Assembly (NCBI GenBank): GCA_949987705.1 | Contig: OX465286.1 | Coordinates: forward strand, 9,613,959 to 9,677,958 | DNA length: 64,000 bases | Source of the DNA: Thereva unica | Taxonomy: Eukaryota > Arthropoda > Insecta > Diptera > Therevidae | Direction: 5' to 3' | Shown here: in pieces, positions 56,066 to 64,000 of the stretch | Layout of the letters: each line of letters starts with the position of its first letter | Position numbering within the stretch: the first letter of the stretch is position 1 | Notes under the pieces: model-generated | The model's input: the letters and a program-made list of their open reading frames with translations, nothing else | Database searches by the model: none | Told to the model about the DNA's origin: nothing | Program-made: the position numbers and the translations under genes

Positions 56066-59000
56066 TAAAAGAGACCAAATGTATTGTGATAAACCGCCGC
56101 GACATTTTTTCGGGCTAATGATAGAGTACGAACAGTGGACCAAGGTGCCAACTTTGACTCGGATCACTATCTTGTTGGAATAGTTCTCCTAGCTACTTCG
56201 CTCCAATTACATCGAAATGAAATTTCTTACTGCACTTATTTTTTCTTCTTTCAAATACGCAAAATTTCATTAATATAGAAAATCTCCTCCCATGCCTCTC
56301 TATCTCTCCTTCTTCCTTTCCTCTATATACCTTTATGTCCACACCGCACTGCATATACATACGAAAAAAATTTACTAAAGTACTCAATCAACTTTAAATG
56401 GCGGCACATTCCATCAACGACGAAATAACACAACAGAAGTAAAAAAAAATTATGTGTAAGAGACAGAAATCGTAAAAAAAAAATGGTGATTTTTTTCCTT
56501 CATCATGGTGTGGTATATAACAACGAAGACGACGAAGAAACGTTAACAAAAATCCCACAAAAAAAAAACACCAAAAAGAAACACAAAAAAATTACCGGAC
56601 AACTTTCGGTCTTTATATATTTTCACTTTCATTGAGTACAAGTGAAAATTTTCAGCTTACAAAAAACAAAAAAAAAAAAACAGACAACACACAACTGAGC
56701 ACAGAAAAAAAATACACGGTGTGTATTTCACCTCATAATTCCACACCTATGCAAAATGCGCATAAATTTTTTTTCCAAAAGATAAATCTATGAAGATACC
56801 AAAAATGCTTCTCTCACACACCCAAACAGCATCCATCCATGCCCAGTGCTGGACCCCATCCAGCTCCAAAGCTTCAAATCATAATCCGCATTACACAAAA
56901 CGTCGTTTTTTTTTGGGAGGTTTAGGAATGAAGAATGGACTAGCCAAAAACCCAAGAAAAAAAATCTGCTATACAAAATATATCTACGTGTATATATATA
57001 TAAGTACCTTCCACAACACAATTACATACAAAAAAGTAGGCCCAATCTTGTAGCAAAAAAAAAATGTTCAAAGTAAGTCCAGAAGAAGAAGAAAGCCGAC
57101 ATAAGATACAATTTCGATATGGTGACGATGAATGTCGTTATGACAATTCGATTATGACTATCGTGGGTATAGTATATCTTAAAGGGTCACCAGGTATGTG
57201 TATGCATCTTTCTTCTTCATTTCGACCAGTCCTGTCCATAATATACACTATATTGTCCATCATTCTTCTTCTTCTCCATCCAATAATCCACTCTCGCCCT
57301 CTGTGTCCGTCGTACCGTACGTCGTCCGGTCATTTTAGTATTGTTCAAAGAAACGACAAAAAGGTAAATCGACGTGAAGAAGGAAGATACACAGACAAGA
57401 AAAAAAAAACGCAACGTAAAAATAACGTAAGAGAAATGGTTGACGGAAAGAATCCAGCTAGCCAGCCGCCATCACATACAACAGCTTCCACAGATCGTGA
57501 ACCGACCGACGATGTGTCAATTTTGCACTTTGTAAATCCACACTCCCCTCCTCCCATCTCAAAAAAAAAAAACCCAAAAAAAAAATGAAGAAAACAACGC
57601 GCGGGAAAACAACAACTTTCTCTCACCTTCCGATAGCGCGCGGTCGCCTTTTCTGATTGAAGATATCAAATAAACCCCCCTCCCCCCTCCCTCACCTGAA
57701 AAAACACTGTATTTTGAGGAGACATTTTCTGATGATAATGTTGCGTCATAATTTAAATATTTTTGCTGTTGTTGATGTGGATTACAAATTCGATTTCCAG
57801 TGTGTATTTGATTTGATTTTCTTTCATAATTTTACTCTGAGAATCGATCGTGCTGATCATCATCCACACATCACACAGAATTGATCGTGCTGATCGTGTG
57901 CTGAGGTATAGACGAAATTAAACAGAATTTCTATACTATTTGCTCCTTATATTTTTGTAGTTGACATAACACTTTAAAAACGGAAAATAAACAATCGTGC
58001 TTTTTTGCACGATCATTAATTTTTTGTGGAACGTGAAACATTATGACGATCGGGTTAAAAAGACTTCCACACAACACCTGACACAGCATCCGCTTAAGAA
58101 ACTGGGCTAAACTCATATTTCTTAGAATAAAATAACGCTTGCGAAATATACTACAATAACAAAAAAGCTGATCCTTTCATAATTTCAATAGCGATCACCA
58201 TGATCATCACACTGAACGACGAAATATGACGCCATATAATCAACGAAAGCTAAACGAAGCAACGTACCAAATATATCTGCATATATATATGTTGGGACAT
58301 ATCCACACAATGCCAGAGGCATTATAAATAATATTATCTAGGTTGCACAATTGACCTCGAAAAGACACCGATGAAAGTAAGAAAGAAGAAGAAGAAGAAG
58401 AAGCAACATCAGCCATACCCGATTTGTAACACTATGATTCAAGTGGATCACAAGTGGATCGATCGATCGAGACATCAACCCAGCCAAAGTGATTATTGAT
58501 CAGAGCCGCCGTCGCCGCCGCCGCCTCGCCACCACACCAGCGGGGGGCGACCTTACTCATCGTACCACAAATATGCTGAAAAGGAAGATGGTAAAAACCA
58601 AAACCCAAAAGAATGTCGCAACATATATAAGCAACAAGACATTCCTCGAATACAGGGCCATATAGCTTTACCAACTCTAGGCCGTACCGCAATAATGTGT
58701 AACGCGTCGTATTTATAACATTTAGGAATGCGCGCGCGCATAGGCATAGGCATATGCATACTCTTTTGTGCGCCTGATTGATAACGTTATCACGAAATGC
58801 GCATTTTGTTTCTTCTTCTCCTTTATGTGTGTTACTTTGTTATTATGTTGCGCTGCTGTTGAATTAGCATAAAATTATAAATTGATCGTTTTGATCGTCA
58901 TCGATCGCGTATTGCACCCGCTCAGCCATTCCATCTATTTCACCAAACCGCGATGTCCCTTTCCCAAAAAAAAAAAACAAAAAAACGAGTAGAAGGTGAC

Positions 59001-59740
59001 AAAGTATTCGTAATAGGAGTGTGGAACAGAGAGAAAGAGAGTAGCACGGAGGACATGCTGAATGGGGAAAGCCTCCAGCCAAGGTGCTCGGTAGTGTGAT
59101 ATTGAGTAATGCACATGCGCGCGGGGATTTAGCGATAAAATAAGTTTTTTTTAGCTGCCAGCTCTTGGGACAGTTTTTTTTTGTTTTAAAGTTAAGTTTT
59201 AGGTCGATTTTCTCAATCATTAAAATTATTGTGATTTTCTAATTGATTTTGGAATCAATGGTGGGCCTGTTGTTTTTTATGTGATCAACTCAACATTGTT
59301 ACTTGTTTGGCGTATCTCAATAATTAAAGCAAATTATTTCATACAGATCGCCTGGCAACAAGGATTGCATTGTGCTATCACGGAACAATAACAGAAGAAA
59401 AAAACAAAGGGTAGATTCATGCCTGTCTAATCTTGCATAGATGATAATATATCAACCAAGGTGCTGCAACTATATCGCAAGAGCGTCCCTAAGTTATCAT
59501 ATTCTCTTCTATCCCCTTCAAACTAAGTGGAATTAGCGATTTTGCGATTCCCATTTTTTATGGCGTGGACTCTATGTTCCTTACATGGCCAATTGAATGT
59601 GGCGTGTGCAAGAATCAGTTCATCTGACAGCCTGATCATTCTCTAACCGGAAAAAAATAATTTTGTAATTTTGTTTACAGGGAGGTCTTGAAACATTAAT
59701 ATGAGGTATTGAAGGAATAGTCCTACTAACTTATTTCTTC
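56066..59740. other. Long unassigned region, simple-sequence rich
   Basis: GAA repeats at 58384-58406, GATC repeats at 58453-58468, a GCC-rich block near 58505-58530, and GATCGTGCTGATC/GCACGATCATT words near 57850-58015. A plus-strand frame at 57064-57588 and other frames show low-complexity composition. One ATG-led piece (57064-57190) is followed by CAG/GTATGT, a donor-like site, but nothing else supports an exon. This looks more like single-copy intergenic or intronic DNA than like transposon. Confidence 0.45.
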
Positions 59741-59834
59741 CTTACTCACCTACCCCATAAGGGACTACAGGCGTGAGGTTCTGTATACTAACTCATCCAT
59801 GACTTGAAATCCGGGGCTTAGATTAAGGTGGAAT

Positions 59835-59970
59835 GTGACATATTTTCACGTGGACGTGGTCGTGCGACGCGAAAACGAAAATCTAGCCAAACAGGCCCTG
59901 GACTGGAATCCGCAAGGATCCTGTCAAGTCGGAAGACCTAGAACAACGTGGAGGAGAACCCTTGTTTTTT
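59835..59970 (+). pseudogene. RTE-like Pol tail fragment
   Basis: RRENENLAKQALDWNPQGSCQ and GRPRTTWRRTL match the RQALxWNPQGxRxxGRPxxTWRR motif that ends RTE-type Pol in many animals. Cut off by the Jockey-A scrap at 59971. Confidence 0.8.
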
Positions 59971-60080
59971 ATGTGGCATGGTCAAGCTCAGGAATCACCC
60001 TTTGTACCACTAGCACGTCACGTCATTCAACTTATGATGCAATGTCTAGTAGTAAGCTTGACCTGAAGATAGAAAATAAA
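59971..60080 (-). repeat. Jockey-A 3' UTR scrap
   Basis: The reverse complement matches the 3' end of Jockey-A copies 1 and 3 (AAGCTTACTACTAGACATTGCATC and ...GGTGATTCCTGAGCTT, CATAAAA). Confidence 0.7.
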
Positions 60081-60119
60081 GAATATGAAAGGTTAAAGGT
60101 AGTCTGGTGGATGCATGAA

Positions 60120-60400
60120 GAAAAGGCAGTCAGCCTCGCGTTTGCACTCTTTGATGTTGTAGGAGTTCATTTTTTTAGCGGCCGGGTGGGTCACAAACGT
60201 CAGGGCTAGCGGTAGTCAGTCTTGTTGGAGTGTTATGCCTCCTGAAACAAGTGAATCCCCTTAACCAGCCGACGACAACGACCAAGAGGACAAGGAGGTG
60301 CACCGACCGCTAGGTGAGGAAGAACCGACTTAAGCGGACATTTGGTACCCTATTATTAATCGGTTAAGCCGGCGGGATGCCTTGTTAGGGCTACCATGCA
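60120..60400 (+). repeat. 5' region of LOA/R1-like element, copy 2
   Basis: Same repeat as 3831-4140 in the opposite orientation, ending CCTTGTTAGGGCTACC, where homology stops and an RTE-like tail begins. Confidence 0.7.
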
Positions 60401-60535
60401 GAAGCCGCAGCTACTGGAAGATCCTGGTCGGAGATGAGAGCTGTCGCGCAAAACAGAGCCCGATGGAGGGCAACTGTTTCTGCGCTATGTCCCAAGAGAG
60501 ATTAAAGGAGCGGAAAGAAGAAGAAGTGGTCGTGG
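60401..60535 (+). pseudogene. RTE-like 3' tail
   Basis: GRSWSEMRAVAQNRARWRATVSALC-type reading with stop after PKRD, then an AAGAAGAAG tail. This is the best-preserved of three copies (others at 42330-42400 and 48025-48125, minus). Confidence 0.7.
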
Positions 60536-60564
60536 GTGTCAGCTAGTGTTTATGATAACTTATG

Positions 60565-61202
60565 ACCGATTCACATTATTCTAGTTCAGAAATCCAACGA
60601 GTCAATCCAGTCCACTGCTTGACTGGATCACAAAATGTGTGTTCACTGGGCTGGCATACACGGATCGTAATATCAACACCAAAAAACCGGTTTTTTATGA
60701 TACTCTCGGCATACATGGGTATTTATTTTAACGAGAGTAACTTTATTATCCCTACACGGAATATCTATGTGTGCACAACCCGAACGCGAATAACAAAGAG
60801 ATATGTCAATATCAGACCCAAAGAAGAAGAAGATAAGAAGAAACATTTGTGCATGTCTTAGTTTTCACGCCAAAAATTTCTGTTCAAAAAGTTGCAACAA
60901 CTTTCTCTCTTCCTTTTGCCCCTCTGTCCGTGAAACCGGTTTTTTAGTCTTGACGTTATGATCCGTGTATGCCACCCCACTGTTCAACGTTTAATTCAGC
61001 ACTTGATTGGTCATCTGCACTATTCCAGTGGCACTGGAATGGGCGAACTGGAATGAAAAAGTAGACTGTCAATCCAGTCACTGAACTGGATTGTTCGCTA
61101 GAATGGATACATCCTAGTGATGGTTCACATTATTTCCAGTAGCATTCCAGCGCTGGATTCGATCGCTGGACTGGATTGCTATTAGAATAATGTGAAACCG
61201 GG
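60565..61202. mobile_element. MITE with TTCACATTATTCTA ends, containing another MITE
   Basis: ATTCACATTATTCTAG at the left pairs with TAGAATAATGTGAAACCGGGC at the right; CCAGT/ACTGG words fill the interior. It is split by a nested element at 60652-60974. Confidence 0.7.
60652..60974. mobile_element. 323-bp nested MITE with TGGCATACACGGAT ends
   Basis: TGGCATACACGGATCGTAA at the left, inverse ATCCGTGTATGCCA at the right, with AAAACCGGTTTTTTA blocks near both ends. No clear duplication. Confidence 0.75.
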
Positions 61203-61289
61203 CATAAAAGAGTAAAGCTTGAAAGAAAAAAAAAACAAAAAAATGGTATAGAGTGCGTGCTTCTAGATAGCTTCCATAACATATGAATT

Positions 61290-61664
61290 CAGGGGCGGCG
61301 CTTGGGTTTTTTGCGCCGGTGCACTATGCCACATTGCGCCCCATAAGCTGTTCGCTTTTTTAACGCAGTGAAGGACAATGAAAAGAGACACAAAGACTCG
61401 ATGTATGGGTGGGAGAAATAATTTTCATATTTTGAACAAAATTTAGGATGGCGCCATAATAATGCATATAACATAAAGAAAAGATTACATAGGGAATTTC
61501 ATATCGGTCAATGGTATCGCTCTTGTGAAAGCCCATGCGACTCTTCATCGCTTTTCAAAAGGGAATGAACAATTCCAGCGCATTTTTGTGGTCTGAAACT
61601 ACGCCCCCGACCAACTGCGCCCGGTGCCAGTGCACCATTCGCACCTATGAAAGCGCCGCCCCTG
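61290..61664. mobile_element. hAT-type MITE, intact ends, 375 bp
   Basis: CAGGGGCGGCGCTT at both ends in inverted orientation, flanked by a perfect 8-bp duplication TATGAATT (61282-61289, 61665-61672). Interior carries TTTTTTGCGCC and TGCGCCCGGTGCCAGTGCACC blocks. This is the best reference copy of the family seen at 11816, 15875, 21290 and 38936. Confidence 0.95.
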
Positions 61665-61672
61665 TATGAATT

Positions 61673-61889
61673 GGAAGCGCTACATTCTTGCTTCTTTGGC
61701 AGCGCTTCATTATAACTTCCCGGCTGGGTAAAAATTTGGAAATTTGTTGAAAAATGTAATTACATATTACGTAATATTGCGAAATACTCATACTTGTTAT
61801 ACATTTAAGAATTGTTTTTTGATAACATAATATTATATTTCATTCTTTAAGAGGAATTTGAAGTAATTTTCTCAATTTTTTCTTTACAG
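61673..61889. other. AT-rich sequence before the exon-like block
   Basis: No gene visible; it ends in a pyrimidine-rich TTTTTTCTTTACAG acceptor-like site. Confidence 0.35.
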
Positions 61890-62094
61890 AACCTGCTGCA
61901 TTGCGCAGAAATTTCGGCGCTGTGTCAAAAAATACCAAAATTCGCAGTAAGATATTTTTTTTTTGTTTTTCTAATTTTGAGTGTTTTTTAAGTTCTTAAA
62001 TGTATATTGTGTTAATAATTTATTATAGAGAATTTTTGGTGCTATTTCACGCAATACCACATTTCTCACAGGAAGCAGTCTAGGAGTATTCTAG
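61890..62094 (+). other. Two exon-like blocks with a short intron (candidate host gene)
   Basis: Block 1 is 61890-61946, preceded by TTTCTTTACAG and followed by GTAAGA. Block 2 begins at 62029 after TTATTATAG, leaving an 82-bp AT-rich interval, a typical fly intron length. In one frame block 1 reads PAALRRNFGAVSKNTKIR. In block 2 a frame reads RIFGAISRNTTFLTGSSLG and stops at 62092-62094. The two blocks resemble each other at DNA and peptide level but in different splice phases, so they look like a duplicated exon rather than simply consecutive exons. I do not recognise the protein; could be chance. Confidence 0.35.
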
Positions 62095-63200
62095 GAGGGT
62101 TATTTTAAAAAAAATTTCATCTTTGCTTATTGCATATATATATTTTTTTTCATTGCTCGATTAAAAATAAAAATCATGGACGAGTATTTGAAAGAAAATA
62201 TATAAATTATGCAAAAAAAAAACAATTAATAAAGGAAATTTCACTACAATTGAGACTGAATTTTCTGTAATTTCATTGATATTATTAAAAGAAACTTTAA
62301 GGCAAAAAAATACTTCACAAAAATTATGAAACGAGCAAAATTAATTCTCGCGAAATTTTTGATTAATGATAAAAATCGAAAATTTCACAATTAATTTTCA
62401 AAAAAAAAAAAATATTTAGAAAAACCACAAACGTAAAAAAATATACGAAATATTGTTGTTGGTTGGCGGTTAATGGTAGTTCTACGAAATCTATGATATA
62501 TATGAGCAATATTGAAAATCCTCATACTTATGTGGTGTGTGTGTGTGTTAATTGCAAAATTAAACATCGTATATTTGTCTTCTTTTTTTTTTTTTGTTCA
62601 AGCACAGAAAAGTGATTTCGCAAAAAATACAAGAATCATTGTGTAAATAAATCCGCACAAAGGTGTTTCAGGTACTTACTTACAAATGGCTTTTAGTAGA
62701 AGATGTAGATAAAAAAAAATCGGTGTTGTGTGTATATGATTTATTTTGTTGACTTTTCTGAGTATATTACCCTCCCCCCCTTCCCTGAGACACGACGCCG
62801 AGAGTATTGAGGGACACATTTCTAGTAACTAATATATGAATGCATTATTATGAGAGGATGATGCTTCTTCGTGAAGATTAAAAAGCAGAAAAAAAAAATA
62901 ATGAAGAGGATTTTGGGAATTTTCTGTATACGTCATCATAATGTTAACATCCGCGTATTTTATTAAGAAGAAAATTAGTTGTAAATTGTGTGATGATTAT
63001 TATCCGGACGTTATTCCTATCTCCAATAAATTGACACTTGTAGAAGATTTTGAAATGAGAGTTTGTTTAAAGTATTTTGAAGTGACTACTACATTAAGCA
63101 AAATTTTTGTATTTATCATCAATGACAATTTCTAAGGAATAATTGAGAAAGGTACAAAGTTCTATTTACATTCTTTCATAATTAGTAATTATTTTTCGTT
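62095..63200. other. AT-rich sequence; one 64-codon frame
   Basis: Poly-A/T runs and a GT run near 62536. A plus-strand frame at 62941-63135 has no recognisable domain. No gene supported. Confidence 0.4.
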
Positions 63201-63275
63201 TATTTACACCATTGTTTACATCAATGTTTACATTAATGTTTACACTAATGTTTACATTAATGTTTACATTACTAC
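63201..63275. repeat. 12-bp tandem repeat
   Basis: GTTTACATTAAT-type units repeat about five times with single substitutions. Confidence 0.85.
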
Positions 63276-63689
63276 TATGTAGAATAATAAGTACTATCCT
63301 GTCTTCTTACAATTTATCATTCTTTCGGAGTTTGTATGTATGATGTAAACATGACTTAGCTCCTAAAAAATTCAAATAATGGCAGGACTCGGCGCATGAG
63401 CAAGTTGATACTGAGATAGAGCCACCCCGAGAAAAAAATTATGATACAATTAAAATCGCTTATTATGCGCCTTAAGCTTAATTGGATGTTCAACATGAGA
63501 CGAGAAAGGGAAGAAATCCCGTATAACGTTCTATTCCAGTATTTATTACTAGCAAAAATTCGCGTGCCTTCAAACGCCTTTTAATAAAAAAAGATTTTGT
63601 GTGCACAATCCGCGGTAGGAAAAGATTAATGAATGAAAAGGGGCAAATCTGCAAAAATTGATTTTGGATACTTAACAAAATTTAGAGTA

Positions 63690-64000
63690 TCCCGAATGAA
63701 AATAAGCGGGCGAACACCGGCAGTAATTGAACCATAGTCATGGTCATGTGCCGGTCATAAGAAAGTTATTTGCAGGAGTGTATGGCTCTACACCAAATAC
63801 ACACACCCTCACCGATGGGTTTATTCTCCAGTTGGTTAAATAAAGTTTTCTTCGAGCGGTTAAATGACAAAATCTCCGCACCACACATTTCACATAAAAC
63901 AAACCGATGACTGGCGAGCTTGTTTCTCTTGTGCATCGGTATTTTTAAAGTATGATAATCCAAAGGCCCAATACAGCTCAGTACTTGGCCATTTAAATGT
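63690..64000 (-). mobile_element. Possible family D fragment running off the window
   Basis: AAGCGGGCGAACACCGG near 63707 resembles the inverse of GCCGGTGTTCGCCCGC at 55046, and TTGGCCATTTAAAT at the window end resembles the 42450 region. The middle is unrelated, so assignment is tentative. Confidence 0.35.

Noticed and set aside
57064..57588. 174-codon plus-strand frame with a donor-like GTATGT
   Set aside because: Low-complexity composition and no acceptor or conserved domain; not enough to call a gene.
1..64000. tRNA or rRNA genes
   Set aside because: No cloverleaf or rRNA-like block noticed; the only tRNA-related sequence is the primer site at 4717-4735.

Overview
This window looks like a transposon-rich, AT-rich stretch of an insect genome, most likely a fly (Diptera). 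The evidence is Jockey/CR1-, R1- and RTE-type non-LTR retrotransposons, a gypsy-type LTR element with an arthropod core promoter (TATA box plus TCAGT initiator) and a tRNA-Leu-like primer site, several hAT-type non-autonomous elements, many mononucleotide runs and microsatellites, and no operon-like gene packing. The species cannot be named from sequence alone. I found no certain host protein-coding gene and no RNA gene. The only host-gene candidates are two small exon-like blocks near 61.9-62.1 kb.

Layout. 1-4.2 kb: a non-LTR endonuclease fragment, two long hairpins and a minus-strand ORF1/5' region of a LOA/R1-like element. 4.2-8.0 kb: a gypsy-type LTR element with two identical 484-bp LTRs, a 4-bp target duplication and one intact 890-codon ORF that lacks reverse transcriptase, RNase H and the integrase core. 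8.0-16.1 kb: MITEs, a 1.7-kb DNA element (family B) with nested insertions, and about 2 kb of extremely AT-rich DNA. 16.1-31.1 kb: a nest of Jockey-like elements. Family Jockey-A is interrupted by a 1.7-kb TA-flanked transposon. Another Jockey-A copy sits inside a second family, Jockey-B, which also carries a 589-bp inverted-repeat element. 31-44 kb: scattered RT, RNase H, ORF1 and MITE relics. 45-47 kb: 44-bp and about 146-bp tandem repeats. 47-50 kb: a second family B copy and a decayed R1-clade Pol. 50.0-52.2 kb: a complete but dead hAT element with two MITEs inside its transposase. 53-56 kb: RTE-type, copia-type and gypsy-type fragments. 56-59.7 kb: mostly unassigned simple-sequence-rich DNA. 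59.8-64 kb: more retroelement tails and hAT/MITE copies.

How the pieces relate. Nothing here acts as a pathway; the content is a record of insertions. Relative ages can be read: Jockey-B before Jockey-A copy 3, Jockey-A copy 1 before the TA element, the hAT transposase before its two MITEs, and the LTR element as the clearest recent event (identical LTRs). Many coding relics could once have supplied proteins for the non-autonomous elements, but only the LTR element ORF is intact, and it needs an enzyme source elsewhere. Superfamily names given for MITEs rest on target-site duplications and terminal repeats only.
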